Source: Effrenium voratum (Eukaryota > Sar > Dinophyceae > Suessiales > Symbiodiniaceae). From it: a DNA stretch of 64,000 nucleotides. Positions within the stretch are counted from its first letter, which is position 1. Every line of letters starts with the position of its first letter. The stretch lies in the NCBI GenBank assembly GCA_963377175.1, contig CAUJNA010003809.1:242501-306500 (forward strand). Reading direction: 5' to 3'. This document shows, one piece after another, positions 12,543 through 24,679 of this stretch. A program made the translations under genes and the position numbers. The notes below the pieces were generated by a model. The model saw only the letters and a list, made by a program, of their open reading frames with translations. It had not been told where the DNA came from and did no database searches.

Positions 12543-12613
12543 CTGCTTTAAGTAGAAGCTGCACCGATTCGATGTCTTTCTTCTTTACAGCCACGTGAAG
12601 AGGGTAGCATGAC
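12543..12613 (-). CDS. Candidate exon with one ankyrin-like repeat
   Basis: The minus-strand frame encodes SCYPLHVAVKKKDIESVQLL followed by LKAG, matching the ankyrin consensus PLHxAxxxxxxxxVxxLLxxGA over most of one repeat. A pyrimidine-rich tract (TTTTTTTTCTTTTCC) ending GTGAG precedes the exon, and the exon would end AAAGCAG before GCCAGG, a GC donor of the kind reported in dinoflagellates. A single 71-nt exon is too little to name the gene. No neighbouring ankyrin exons were recognised within 1 kb. Confidence 0.38.
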
Positions 12614-12619
12614 CTCACG

Positions 12620-13012
12620 CCGGAGGAAAAGAAAAAAAACTGTCCGCATGCGCAAGAAGCTCAGCGCGGCCTCCACAAAAAAGTCTTTTTCGACTTGACA
12701 GTTTGGAAGCCGTTCTGCCTGTCAACGGCAAAAACTCGCAAGGAGCACTGTGATCCTCTCTCAAATTGTGGCAGATGTGCAGGAGAAACGGAAGAACTTG
12801 CTTCCTCGCTTCGGTCCTGGTATGCTCAGAGGCTCTGAGTCAATGTGTGATAATCGCTTTGGGTCCAGGGATTTCATGAATGTGTGCCTCTCCAGTTTAC
12901 GCTGATTCTTGCTGCTTTGACCTGACGTGCAAGCCAGTCAGACTCAGTGCTACTTGGCATTGGTTCCCAGATTCATTGTTTCTCCAGTCTCTCTCTTTGC
13001 TGCTACACACTT
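12620..13012. other. No gene recognised
   Basis: Probable intron or intergenic DNA upstream, on the minus strand, of the ankyrin-like exon. Confidence 0.35.
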
Positions 13013-13112
13013 GGCTGTGGCTCAAAAAACCGGTACCAAAACGGAACCCTGGTACGTGGAAACATGGACCAACACCTGCGTAACCCCTCCTGTTTAATTT
13101 TGAGCCACACCC
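13013..13112 (-). mobile_element. Family A MITE
   Basis: Ends GGCTGTGGCTCAAAAAACC and AATTTTGAGCCACACCC; inner CATGGACCAA and ACCTGCG match the family A core in reverse orientation. Flanking ACTTG/ACTTC may be a decayed 5-bp duplication. Confidence 0.8.
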
Positions 13113-13326
13113 ACTTCAGCAGCCCAATAGTGAGTATTGCAAATGGAAGCTGCCCACACCGTCCCTCAACCCCCCTAGCTCGCTTGCCTTCCACCTTCAG
13201 CTCTTCTGTTGACGCCCCCATCGACGTTCCAGACTCCATGCCGACAGCATGTGCCTCAAAGAAGAAAACCAACAAAAAAAACGAACCAGCTCATGCGATG
13301 CCCTTTCTACCCGGTTCACAAAAATG

Positions 13327-13421
13327 GCTGCGGGTCGAAACTAATTATACCACCCATTTTAGAATCTATTTTAGTGGGGATTGGGATGTTCACTGGGGGC
13401 ACGGGCTTTTGACCCATGGCC
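13327..13421 (+). mobile_element. Family D MITE with AAATG duplication
   Basis: Starts GCTGCGGGTCGAAAC and ends GCTTTTGACCCATGGC; internal GGGGATTGGGATGTTCACTGG is shared with copies at 18618 (reverse) and 27718. Flanked by AAATG at 13322-13326 and 13422-13426. The outer inverted repeats match those of family A although the interior differs. Confidence 0.85.
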
Positions 13422-13429
13422 AAATGATG

Positions 13430-14639
13430 CTCACGTCTTGAAACCACCAACTTCCGAGGGCGTGGAGCCTGAAGCACGGGGTCGACAGCAGCTTCGTCCA
13501 CCGCAACTTCCGCTACTCCTTGACTCTGTGCATCGTTCTCCTTGCACGGATCATGCCTGGAGTGTCTCTCCAAACTGGGCCGTCCTCAGATCCCCTGCCA
13601 ATAGTTTAACTTTTAGTGGGTTAAATCGAAACAAAACGCTAAAAAGCTAAAAAGCTAGGGGGATGGCTGGGAACCACCATGTAAACAAAGCGAGTCCTTG
13701 GCAACATCTTTTGCAGATGACTTCTCCACCTCAGGTGCGCCAGCAGCTGGTGGCAGTTCAACTTCCTACACCACACGTCCGCCGACTACAGACGGCGCCT
13801 TGGACGAGCTTTCGTGGACTGAATCCTTTCATACCAGCATCACCGGCATCACCAGAGCGTGCTATACAGAGGAGATTACAAACCAAAACCTCCGGCATCC
13901 CCAGCCAGGGGCCTTTGCCAAAAAAAAGGCAAGTTGCCAACACAAACTACGCGCAAACGGAGGTAAACCAAACAAGAAGAACAAGAGAAACATCAGCAGG
14001 ACAGAGCTTGGTTGTCAGTGGCGAATCCATCACTTCTGGGGGCCTGTCCAAAAAACAATTGAAGGTGCCAACAAAAAATACATGCACCCCCAGCATTGGA
14101 CCTCACCCCCCAGCCAAGGAGGGTTCAAATACTGCGACTTGGGAGTAACAACACAAGGCAATCTTTGTCGCTAATTACCTACAATTCGCTGCACGTCCCC
14201 AGCGTTTCCTCTTCAGCTCCCCATTTTCTTAACAAGCTGTATGACCCCCATTGCCTTTGCTGCCCAGACCACACACAGCTATCACCCGTCGTCTGCAGCC
14301 ATAGTTCCTTTGTTCTCGCCCCTCCTCCTTCTCCTTCTTAAACTGCACATAACTGCCCAAACCCAGCCGCTCTGACAACCCCCCCCGCCCAACGTCACCT
14401 TTTCCGCATTGCAGACCACACACCACAGTCCCGTGCGACCGTCCACCCTCAGCCCATTTGCCAATGGCAAACCACATCTCACTCCCCCGGGGCCTGACGT
14501 TGCTTCACTGGGTTGGCGTTCTTCGGGGAGGCGAGGACCCCCGAGGGCGGCACTAAGGGAATTCTTCCCGACGAGCACCCTCCCAGACGTCAGGGCGACA
14601 GTGCCTACCTTCCCTCATTCTCAGCCTTCTGCGGCCTTC
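13430..14639. other. Host DNA without recognisable genes
   Basis: Contains A-rich stretches near 13920 and 14040 and C-rich sequence near 14380. Forward ORFs of about 160 codons (13663-14174) overlap in two frames and have no recognised domain. Confidence 0.35.
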
Positions 14640-16790
14640 TGTGGCCTTGCTTCACTTTGCTTCCTGTCATGGCCCCTGCGTGGCCTTCCGTGGCCCCCGC
14701 GTGGCCTTGCTTCACCTACTTCGCTTCCTGTCGCGTGGCCTTGCTTTGCCTACTTTGCTTCCTGTCATGCGTGGCCTTCCGTGACCGCCGCGTGGCCTTA
14801 CTTTGCTCACTTTCTACTTTGCTTCCTGTTTTGGCCCCTGCGTGGCCTTCCATGGCCGCTGCGTGGCCTTGCTTCGCCTAATTACTTTGCTTCCCGTCCT
14901 GGCCCCTGCGTGGCCTTCCGTGGCCCCCGCGCGGCCTTGCTTTGCCTACTTTGCTTCCTGTCACGCGTGGCCTTCCGTGACCGCCGCGTGGCCTTACTTT
15001 GCTCACTTTCTACTTTGCTTCCTGTTTTGGCCCCTGCGTGGAATTCCATGGCCGCCGCGTGGCCTTGCTTTGCCTACTTTGCTTCCTGTCATGAGTGACC
15101 TTCCGTGGCCGCCGCGTGGCCTGACTTTGCCGCCGCGTGGACTTACTTTGCTCACATTTTTGCTTGCTGTCTTGGCCCCTGCGTGGCCCTCTGTGGCCCC
15201 GCGTGTCCTTGCTTCGCTTACTTTGCTTCCTGTCATGGCCCCTGCGTGGCCTTCCGTGGCCCCCGCGTGGCCTTGCTTCACCTACTTTGCTTCCTGTCGC
15301 GTGGCCTTGCTTTGCCTACTTTGCTTCCTGTCACGCGTGGCCTTCCGTGACCGCCGCGTGGCCTTACTTTGCTCACTTTCTACTTTGCCTCCTGTTTTGG
15401 CCCCTGCGTGGCTTTCCATGGCCGCCGCGTGGCCTTGCTTTGCCTACTTTGCTTCCTGTCATGCGTGGCCTTCCGTGGCCGCCGCGTGGCCTGACTTTGC
15501 CGCCGCGTGGCCTTACTTTGCTCACTTTTTGATTGCTGTCTTGGCCCCTGCGTGGCCCTCTGTGGCCCCGCGTGTCCTTGCTTCGCTTACTTTGCTTCCT
15601 GTCATGGCCCTTGCGTGGCCTTCCGCGGCCCCCGCGTGGCCTTGCTTCACCTACTTTGCTTCCTGTCGCGTGGCCTTGCTTTGCCTACTTTGCTTCCTGT
15701 CATGCGTGGCCTTCCGTGACCGCCGCGTGGCCTTACTTTGCTCACTTTCTACTTTGCTTCCTGTTTTGGCCCCTGCGTGGCCTTCCATGGCCGCCGCGTG
15801 GCCTTGCTTCGCCTAATTACTTTGCTTCCCGTCCTGGCCCCTGCGTGGCCTTCCGTGGCCCCCGCGTGGCCTTGCTTTGCCTGCTTTGCTTCCTGTCACG
15901 CGTGGCCTTCCGTGGCCGCCGCGTGGCCTGACTTTGCCGGCGTGGACTTACTTTGCTCACTTTTTTGCTTGCTGTCTTGGCCCCTGCGTGGCCCTCTGTG
16001 GCCCCGCGTGTCCTTGCTTCGCTTACTTTGCCTCCTGTCATGGCCCCTGCGTGGCCTTCCGTGGCCCCCGCGTGGCCTTGCTTCACCTACTTTGCTTCCT
16101 GTCGCGCGGCCTTGCTTTGCCTACTTTGCTTCCTGTCACGCGTGGCCTTCCGTGACCGCCGCGTGGCCTTACTTTGCTCACTTTTTTGCTTGCTGTCTTG
16201 GCCCCTGCGTGGCCCTCTGTGGCCCCGCGTGTCCTTGCTTCGCTTACTTTGCTTCCTGTCATGGCCCCTGCGTGGCCTTCCGTGGCCCCCGCGTGGCCTT
16301 GCTTTGCCTACTTTGAACCCTGTCTTGGCCCCTGCGTGGCTTTCTGTGGCCCCTTACGTGGCCTTACTTTGCCCTCTTTGCGTCCTGTCTTGGCCCTTAA
16401 GCGTGGCCGTGGCCCCCTGCGGGTCTTGCTTACTTTGCTTCCGTCTTTGGCTGCTTTACCCTTGCGGGACTTTTGTCTTGGCCCCTGCATGGCCTTCTTC
16501 GGCCCCCGTGTGGCCATGCTTTGCCTTTCTCTGCTTCCTCTTTTTGCTCCGACCCTCTGTCGCCTTCGCGTGGCCTTTGCTCTCTCTGTCTTGGGCCCTG
16601 CGCAACCTTCTGCGGCCCCGCATGGCATGTTTGGCCCTGCGTGGCCTTACCTTGCTTACCTTGCTTCCTGTCTCGGCCCCGTCGCCTTCTGTGGCCTTCT
16701 CGTGGCCTTCCTGCATTTCCTGTCTTGGCCCTTGCGTGGCTCTCCGCGGCCCCAGCGTGGGCATTACTTGCTTTGTTGTTTTCCATACTT
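14640..16790. repeat. GC-rich nested (higher-order) tandem repeat
   Basis: The region is built from blocks such as GCGTGGCCTTCCGTGGCC, GCGTGGCCTTGCTT and TACTTTGCTTCCTGTC, in varying order. Larger units recur about every 370 bases: the string CTCACTTTCTACTTTGC starts near 14,801, 15,002, 15,373 and 15,742, and GCTGTCTTGGCCCCTGCGTG near 15,166, 15,534, 15,972 and 16,190. The unit lacks stops in most frames, so long overlapping ORFs (up to 337 codons forward) appear in several frames at once; this argues against coding. After about 16,300 the repeat decays. Confidence 0.9.
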
Positions 16791-16928
16791 GCGCCACCCT
16801 TGCCTTAAACCCGCTCGCCCATGCTATGGCCTGTGTCTTGGCTGCATCTAGTTTCCGGCCGTCTTGAACCCCAAGCTTCGGCCGGGGGGGAAGCGCGGGC
16901 CTGGCCTCGCTAACATGCGCTGGCCACG

Positions 16929-17000
16929 AACCAACCAACCAACCAACCAACCAACCAACCAACCAACCAACCAACCAACCAACCAACCAACCAACCAACC
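16929..17000. repeat. (AACC)n microsatellite
   Basis: About 18 copies of the tetramer AACC without interruption. Confidence 0.97.
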
Positions 17001-17440
17001 ACATCTCACTATGCCCGCCCGCTTGCCCATCCTCTTTGAGCCGAGATCTCACCATGACCACACTTTCCCGTCTTACCCTGTCCAAGCCTGAATCGCAAGC
17101 CTGCCGGCCAGCTGTGGGGCGCAGCCCTTGAATACCTATGATTCCCCTCGAACTGTTGCCTTTGTTTGGACAACCCATCAATATGACCAAAGATTCTTCT
17201 TCACTTTCCTGGGCAACTCATCCCACGGATTTTCCCCAATGCGCTCTTCTTCGAGAAAAGATTTAAAAAAAAAAGAAAAGTCACGCGCTCGAGGGTCCTT
17301 CTGCTCCCGCTGGCAAGCCTCAGGCCGCCACTTCGCGCGAGTCTTCCTTGAGTCCCAGCAGCCGTGGCAAAGCCTCGCGAAGCAGGCGGTGGCGAAAACC
17401 GCCGGGCCCCTACGAAAGGGAAAATGGAAAACCGTAAATG

Positions 17441-17570
17441 AGGCGCAATCAAAACCTGGTACTCAAATGGTGAATCCAGAACCATGTAAAGAATTAGAAA
17501 GGCCGCAGCTATTTTGTGGTTGGGATCGTCCTTTACCAACCTTCATCTACCCAGGTTTTGATTGTGGCTC
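17441..17570. mobile_element. Family C MITE with AAATG duplication
   Basis: Ends AGGCGCAATCAAAACCTGG and CCAGGTTTTGATTGTGGCTC form an inverted repeat. Flanked by AAATG at 17436-17440 and 17571-17575. The interior contains AATGGTGAATCCAGAACCATG. It shares the target duplication, but not the interior, with families A, D and E. Confidence 0.85.
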
Positions 17571-17856
17571 AAATGGAGATCTCCAGAAATCGAAATCCCC
17601 TCTCCCCCAATTCCAGGCTTAAGAAACCCGGTGGGGGTCCAGCGCTTTTTGCGCACCTTCTCGTGGTCATCCACGGCGTGACAGCTCTGTGTCTCGCCGG
17701 ACCTTGCCTCGGCACAGGGCATTCTACGTGCATGACAAGTCAACCCAAACCTCCGCATTTACCGCCGCAAGGTACAAACTGGCAAACTACAGTCCTAAGT
17801 ATTTCAATCGTTGAAGTCATGCATGCCTTTGATTGGGCCCTGTCAGCTTCACCTGA

Positions 17857-17906
17857 GTCGTACTCAAAACCTGGTAGTGAAATGGTCTACCCAGAACCAG
17901 AACCAT
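17857..17906 (+). mobile_element. Family C MITE, left fragment
   Basis: CTCAAAACCTGGTAGTGAAATGG and CCAGAACCATG match the left half of the element at 17441; the right half is not recognisable. Confidence 0.6.
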
Positions 17907-18617
17907 GTCCGGCGTTCGGCGGCGCCCATTTCACCTTTGGGATTTCACCTTCCTCTCCCCGGGCTTCGAGAGCTCTGAGTCCGGCTCATCTCGGCACGAT
18001 TCCATGCATGCTGTCTGGCCCATCACGCCTGCGGGCTGTGCGGCTCTTCACTTTCGCCCAGCCAACTGGGGCATCTCTCAGTCGACCCTATGCTTCACAC
18101 ATTCCCCCTTGAAGGGCCGAGCTCGAGGAGATTGACCATGAGTTTTAAAAAGAAAATGATTCTTGCGGCGTCTTGGCATGCTCATGCTGACAGGCCTGCG
18201 AGGGAAATGGATTCAATCTTTCCTAGCTAACTCTAGCCAGTTGCTTCGAAACGAGCGAGCCCCGAATCACATCTTGTCGCTGTGCAAACATCGGCTCTAG
18301 CCTGAGATCATCAGATCTGTTTTCCTGACAACATCTGTGCCCCGGATTGCCAACTGCAACCACGAATTACCAGCTGTGAAATTCACAGACCCTAGCAGTG
18401 AGCTGCAGCTCACCCCTCCAAAGCCTCCCATTGACCGACTTTGGAGTTGTCTCGCTTCTCCGAAGCATGAGACCCAAAAAAACTGCGCAGCAGCCTCTCA
18501 GCAGAAGCCGTGCTTTCCACAGACCCAGCGAATTCCCACAAATGCAGATCCTGCGATGCCGCAAAGGGTCTCAGCAACATCTGTCCAATGAGGCTTTCTT
18601 CACGACAGGACCAAATG

Positions 18618-18700
18618 GCTGTGGGTCAAAACCCTGTACCCCTGGTGAACATCCCAATCCCCACTAAAGTAAACTCAAATGGGTGGTGCACCTACCCCAC
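18618..18700 (-). mobile_element. Family D MITE, reverse orientation
   Basis: Starts GCTGTGGGTCAAAACCC and contains GTGAACATCCCAATCCCC, the reverse complement of the family D core at 13380. AAATG precedes it (18613-18617) and AATGG follows, so the duplication is only partly preserved. Confidence 0.75.
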
Positions 18701-20163
18701 AATGGTACCATTCTGTACAGGACTAAATGAAGAGCCGAGCGGCACAAAGTAAATCGCAATCAATGTCCAAAGTCGCCCTCCGGGGTGTCCTGAATTGCCT
18801 CAGAAAGCGCACGGGGTCCCATGCGGAGAAGGAAACTCCTCTTTGAGTTACGCCTGGAAGAAGTCGTACAGGCCATATCGTTGTGCCAGATATCTGGCGG
18901 CGTGGATATGGTCAATGGTTGAGAGCCGGTGATTGCATACACATACGATCCAGCTCGCACAATCCAGTGCCTGTCAAAGCATCCTCCTTGTCTGCTGTAT
19001 TTGCGCATATCCTGCACATGTGAGCCAAGACACCGATGACCAATTCACTGGAAGTCTCGTATGCCCCTTCTACAATCAAGATTCAAGCTCTGCTATTGTG
19101 TCAGCCATGGAGAGGGCTGCACAAAAAACAAATTCGATGCTTATGCCGATGTGCCTACGGGCGGTGCCGTAACTCATGAGCTGTCCGATCTTCAGTTTTT
19201 TGGTTTAGGGGTTGGAGGAACACTGGAACTCATGCTTTAGTAGCTTCCCGCCATCATCCCATGTTTGCCGGACCTTCTGATCAACCCCCAAATACCAAAA
19301 AGGGTTGCAATGCGGTGGATAAATCTCGTCTTTGGCTTTACCGCCCCAGGTCGTGGGTTCGCATGGTTCGCGTTTTGCATAGCCTACACGGGCGCACGGG
19401 CTTGCAAACGCTCGGGCGGATTCGCAGGTCTTGCCAGACTCAAGCCCCTCTTCGTTTTCACGGAAAGGGGGCCCAGTAGATTGAACTTGTCTGAGTAACG
19501 GTCTGGGTTTTTTCCGTGTGGAATTCCCCACCTCCAAGACCTCCAGAAGGGCCAAGAGCTCCTGACGTGGCAGCTTTGGCTTCTTGAAGCGGTGAAAGCT
19601 CCGTCCTGGTCTTGCAAGTCCCCATACCAGCTCCTGATGAGGACCTTATGCAACATGTCAGAGCCTCCAATGGCATCCCATTAGCAGCCTGAGGCCCGCG
19701 CACCATTGTGGGCATTGCAGGCAACTGATATCGGAGAGTTGTCAACCAGGATGCACTGGCACAGCACATGAGGCATGTTCAATTGGACAATCTGGAAGGG
19801 AATCTCCATCTGGCAATGGTTTGCCCTGCCTTTGACAAAGGCCTGCCCAAGAGCGAGAGCTCTTTGAAGTAGGCGCCGCAAAACTCCTGACGCATAGATT
19901 CATGTCTCTCCCAGGCCTATAAGGACCTCACCACCTAAGGCCAAAGTTGCCTAAGTAGCAATGTTTTCAGTTTCCGGTTGCCGGTCGGCTTCCTTGACGA
20001 AAGGGGGAGCAGCTGACCGTGGCTGAAAGCCAAGTATGCGACTGGCCGCATGCCAAGGCGGTCCGTGCAGTGCTGGCGATAGAGGCGATGAGAAATCAAG
20101 GATCCACTTGGATCGAGGGCATTGATCACCTGCGAGAAAGGGGATTGCACAAAAAAGGACATG

Positions 20164-20298
20164 AGTCACAATCAAAACCGATCGGTATTGAAATGGTGTA
20201 CCCAAACCAATGTAAAGAAGTACAAAGGCGGCCACAACGAATTCTGGCTCAAACTGTGCCTTACTAGCCTTCACTTACGCGAGCTTTGAGTATGGCTC
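20164..20298. mobile_element. Family C MITE with ACATG duplication
   Basis: Left end AGTCACAATCAAAACC; right end GCTTTGAGTATGGCTC is a decayed inverted match. The interior AAATGGTGTACCCAAACCA corresponds to the copy at 17441. Perfect 5-bp flanks ACATG at 20159-20163 and 20299-20303. Confidence 0.78.
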
Positions 20299-20574
20299 AC
20301 ATGGGCCGCAGCCTGGTCGGCGTACGCCTGCTGCGATGCCGTGAATACGACCACGTCAAAGCTCCTGGAAATCACCTGGTTGAGCGTCTTGAAAACATAC
20401 CCTGAACTGATTCAACAAGACACACCAGGCTTGTCAAGAGCCAAACACGCGCAAGTCGTGCCTCCAAAAATAGCTGGACAAATGGCCGGAAGTAGACACG
20501 GCCGATCCCGATGGATTCATCAAACTGCGCAGAGATGTCCAACAAACAGTTCTCTCTCCCTCTCTATTTCTCCC

Positions 20575-20695
20575 TTTTCCCCCTACCCCCTATCATTCCC
20601 TATCATTCCTATCATTCCTATCATTCCTATCATTCCCCCTAGCATTCCCCCCAACAGTTCCATCTTTCCCTATCATTCCCCCTACCCCCTAAGTA
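20575..20695. repeat. CCTATCATT minisatellite
   Basis: Repeated TATCATTCC/CCTATCATT nonamers mixed with CCCCCTACCCCC, giving an IIPIIP-type spurious peptide. Confidence 0.85.
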
Positions 20696-20839
20696 GATGC
20701 CATGGTGGCCAAGGCTTTTTTGCCGATCCTGAGCTGTAGTTGCTGCCAGCTGCGCTGGCGTGGCTCTGCGCAGCTGGGGTGCGTCTAGGCGCGAAGAGAA
20801 ACTGGCCCCTGAGGAATGAGTACATCACGCTGCGCTCCA

Positions 20840-21065
20840 TTGCTGTTCATGATTCATTACATTACATTCTGCCAGTACAGTAATGCCCTTAATTACGTTG
20901 CAGTACAGGACATTCATTTATTACGTTACATTGCATTAGGTTTCGTTGCGTTACGTTCAACTGCAGTACAGTGCATCGCTTGGCGGTGCATTACATTTAC
21001 GTGGCTTTGCGGTACTCACAACACAGTACATTGAGCTAAGTCGCGCCGCGTTGAATTACATTGCG
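20840..21065. repeat. Degenerate TTACATT/GCGTTAC repeat
   Basis: Loose repetition of CATTACATT, GTTACATTGCATTA and GCGTTACG motifs. A similar short patch occurs at about 22,380-22,445. No coding evidence. Confidence 0.55.
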
Positions 21066-22940
21066 TCAAACCAATACTGCGCGGCGCGCTCCACTAAATT
21101 CCCCTGCTTTCACAGTGCCGCGTTGCGCTTCATTGCAGGCCGCTCCTTTGCCCTGGCTGTCCACGGATCCTCTCCTCTCCGCATCCGCTGTCACTGTGGA
21201 CTTCTTCGCGCGAAGCCGCCCACTCCGAGGCTGATCGCATCTCTTCGTGCGCCGACGCTGCGGGCTACGCCAAGAGCTTTTCAAGCTGCCCGCGACCTTC
21301 AGGAACATGCTGAGATTTGCGTCCGCTACAAAAGCTGGTGACATCCTGAGGATGTTCTTTCCTCAAGCTGCAGAACTGGACGGAATTCACCCTTGTCAAA
21401 GAAGCAAATGTTAAGCAACCAGCTGCCAAACGGAAAAGCAGCATGGACACCTCTCCCTTCGAATGTCCTGCATCTTCCTTCAAATTTCACAGCGGACGTC
21501 AGCTTCCCTTGTACTCCGTCGTTTGCTGCGCACGTCGCCTCATACTTCTTGCGGGCTTAATGAGTTCATCCTAGTTGTCAAAGCGAGCGTGGCCTTCGTT
21601 GTTCATTCGAACCGCAACACGCTTGCCCCTAGTAAGCTGTAGGCCATACTCCTCCCAGAGAACGTCGGCACACCACGGCTCAGGACGTTGGAATCAACAC
21701 GTAACAACGAAATAACAAACAAATATGGGAAAGTTGCTTGCAATCAGGCGACTCGCGCAACCCCAACAACAAAGGTCGTTTTGCGGTTGGGCCTGCGTTT
21801 GTTTGCAAAGTCGGCTGGCGGAGTCCGAATCCGTCTTGCACGCAGCAAAGAAGGGGTCCGACGGCAGGCTGCGCCCTCTGTTGACTCACGATCACATGAG
21901 CGCAATAAATGCTGCTACTCGGTAAAGAACTCCAAGAAACGTGCAAAGTGTTGCGTGCGCGCAAGAGGCCCATGCCTCTCGTGCTTACTTTTTCATCTGA
22001 GCGAACTGCAGGGCGAAGTTCGGCCCCGCTGTCCAGAATTGCTTCTTGTTCTTCCGCCGGTCGCTGGCTATATGCTGCTCTACGCGACGTACTCCCCTTT
22101 GTTTGGTTTGCGGGGGAACACTGCTGCTCCAAAACGCAGCGCGGCCGGGATGACATTCGTCTCGTAAGGCTTCGAGAAAGAGACTGCAGCCTCTCTGGTG
22201 AAATGGCTCCTGCCCCGAGCATTCAGCTCTGCAGCTCGAAGCGGTTCATTGAATGTAAGCTTGCAGTGGATGGAGGGCCTCGTCTAGGCTACACAAACCC
22301 GATCAGTTCACAGGTTCGAAGTAAGAGCTGCGAAGGAAGTTAGTAGCCTTTGCCTACGGGACTGCAAGCTCAACTTAATCCGGCACAGTATGTACATGAC
22401 ATTGCACTACATTCTTTGACACGGCATTACATAACATACAGAGACCTCCAGGGATTCATGTGTTCATGCGAGCCTATATGCATGTATGCAAAGTTGTTGC
22501 ACAAGCCCAAATTCCTTGGCGCTCAGCTGCAAATTGTCTTTCCTCCTTTGCTCCTTTGCTCCTACCTTCCATGCTTTCTGTTTGGTTGCAAGACGTCCTT
22601 GCCATATAGCTGATGAGCTTTCCCCAGCCTTTGCTGCCATCTGATGCTTTGCTTTCGCATGTCCATTGCGCTGTCACAGTGAAGGCCAGGGCTTGAGCGC
22701 AGCTGTTTTCTAGCAACAGCTGAAATGCGAAACGGTGGAGAACCTTTCGGGTCGTGCAGCAAGTGTAGCACAAGTAGTACCAAGTCGGGTTGCCAGCAAA
22801 TACACTAATACCCTAGTACACTTTCATGTCTCTGCATGTGCGCCTCCACTACCAAGTCTGGCGAAGCCTCTGGCAAAGAAGAACCCCGGAAGCAATGAAC
22901 CTAGGTGTCAGATCGATCGCATCTGTGTGAGAATGCGCTT
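21066..22940. other. Host DNA without recognisable genes
   Basis: Competing ORFs of up to 180 codons on both strands (21,680-22,343) cover the same bases, and none has a recognisable domain. No elements recognised. Confidence 0.35.
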
Positions 22941-22949
22941 CGCAACATG

Positions 22950-23020
22950 TCAGTAGGGCCAACGTCTCGTCCAAATCCAACACCAAGGTGGGCTTTGCCG
23001 ACGGTGGCAAAAAGGGCCTG
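22950..23020 (-). CDS. Candidate exon: FCP1/SCP-type (NIF) phosphatase catalytic motif
   Basis: The minus-strand frame encodes PPSAKPTLVLDLDETLALLT. KPTLVLDLDETL matches the strongly conserved N-terminal motif of the FCP1/SCP (NLI-interacting factor) branch of HAD phosphatases, where the first Asp of DxDxT/V is the nucleophile. These enzymes typically dephosphorylate the RNA polymerase II C-terminal domain. The rest of the domain (RPG motif, second Asp cluster) was not found in adjacent DNA, so it would lie in other exons, or this is a fragment. Exon limits are approximate; the motif itself occupies 22,955-22,997. Confidence 0.4.
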
Positions 23021-24676
23021 CGCTTTGCGCTGGCAAAAAGTTGCAGGACCACATGCCTGTGCATGGCCTGGCATCACCAAGGTATGTGCGGGGAAGGAAG
23101 GGCAACTTCCGCAAGAACTCAAGTGTGTGACGCAGTTGAGGTGACAGATCCTGACCAAGTCACCAACACAAGATGTGCCTTGCAATGCATGGAATGATGA
23201 ATGGAGTGTTGGCAAAGCCCAAAGGCATGACGAATTGCGACAAGTCCGAAGCAGTCTCCTCCCAGGAGTATTCCGCAGCAGATGCCTGAAGAATCAGATC
23301 GTCTGCGCAAGCGGTGCTTAAGACTTCTGAGGCGCAGACACCGTGGTGAGGCGACATGACTGAAAACTCGCAGAGCTTCTCCTTCCGCTTCCACGCGCGA
23401 GAAGCCATGCCCGAAATGTGTCAGCACTCAGTGCCTCCTTGTCGAACAGCACGGAACGCTGCCTGCCACGAGCTTAGATTTGCCAAAACCAACCGTCGTC
23501 GAGTGAAACGCAGAGCCTCGTCCTCGCTAGCAAATGTGGCTCTGGTGACCTGAACATAAGTGACCCCTCGGGCTGGGAAGAAAAAAAATCGGGTCGGAGC
23601 TTCATGCAATTCTTGCAAACAAAAGAGCCCACGCCTTGCCAGCGCCTTAGCACGCTTGAGTGAGCACAACCTGTCTGCAGATGAAACCCGGCCTTTCTGA
23701 CTTGCTTGTGCGTCAAGGCAGCCTGGTTGTGTGTTGGCTTCAAGCTCAAAATTGCAAATCTCGTGGCAAACACGTGCTTGGGCCTGAAGGGCGTCTGCAT
23801 GAGCACGCCGGCGATAGCTTGACCATGACCCTGCCCACACTGTTGGCTGTGCTTTGATCAGAACAGCCTGCGAGCAAGCCGCGAAGGCTCGCCTTTGGGA
23901 GGAGTGATCAAACCAGCTTCCGCACAGTTGGCGTTGACCTGCCAATGCCGCCATCTCTCGATTGAGCGTGAGCATCTTGCACATCCGAAGGCGTCCAAAT
24001 CGGGACCTCGGACTTCTCGGGTGTGCCCAGAGAGGCCAAAGGCCTCAAGCTCAGCTCGCTGTCTCGCTGTCTCGCTTGCAAAGCTTCAAGGTTCGAGTAA
24101 GACCGAGGCGGCTTGTTGAAGCCTCCTAGAAAGGCCGATCTTCAAGCGTGTTCCGGCAACTCTCGAAAACACCCGCAAATTGGAAGACACCCCGCGATTC
24201 TCCCATGCACTCCTGACTTGAGAAGGTCTTGGCCACTTTGAAGCCTGTGGCTGCATTTGTGGCAAGAAGGCAGCTGAAGCAATGGGTTCACACCACGAGC
24301 AGGGCATACTTTGACGGACTAGCACTTACAATACAAGAATATGACCTTAATCTCAGCACCTTCGTGAAATGCCGTCAAATGCAAGTGAAACATGCGCTTT
24401 GCTTCAACATCACGAGTTTTGCTTGAGATTCTATGTGCAACGGGGTGGTCGCTCGGACCCGGAAATTGTGGAACTTCCCTATTCTAAGTGCCATTCCGTC
24501 CCTGCACAACTTGGTGGGGATTTGCCCAACATGACGTGCCTGGAGGCAGGTTGCGCGAGGAGCTTGGGCGCCAGTGTTGGCCTGCCTGGAGTGGGACATT
24601 GCCTAATATAGGATTGTTAAACGTCTTGGGACACAAGGTGCATGGATGAGTTGCATCTGATATGCAATATCCGGTC
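23021..24676. other. Host DNA without recognisable genes
   Basis: Overlapping short ORFs on both strands; no recognised domain, satellite or element. Confidence 0.35.
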
Positions 24677-24679
24677 ATA

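Larger units (their letters stand above)
17001..20570. other. Host DNA without recognisable genes, with TIR elements
   Basis: Holds family C elements (17441, 17857, 20164) and a family D element (18618), listed separately. Remaining ORFs are short and overlap on both strands without recognised domains. Confidence 0.4.

Noticed and set aside
14409..16867. Forward ORFs of 229-337 codons in the GC-rich repeat
   Set aside because: Several frames on the same strand are open simultaneously because the repeat unit lacks stops; composition is monotonous and no domain appears.
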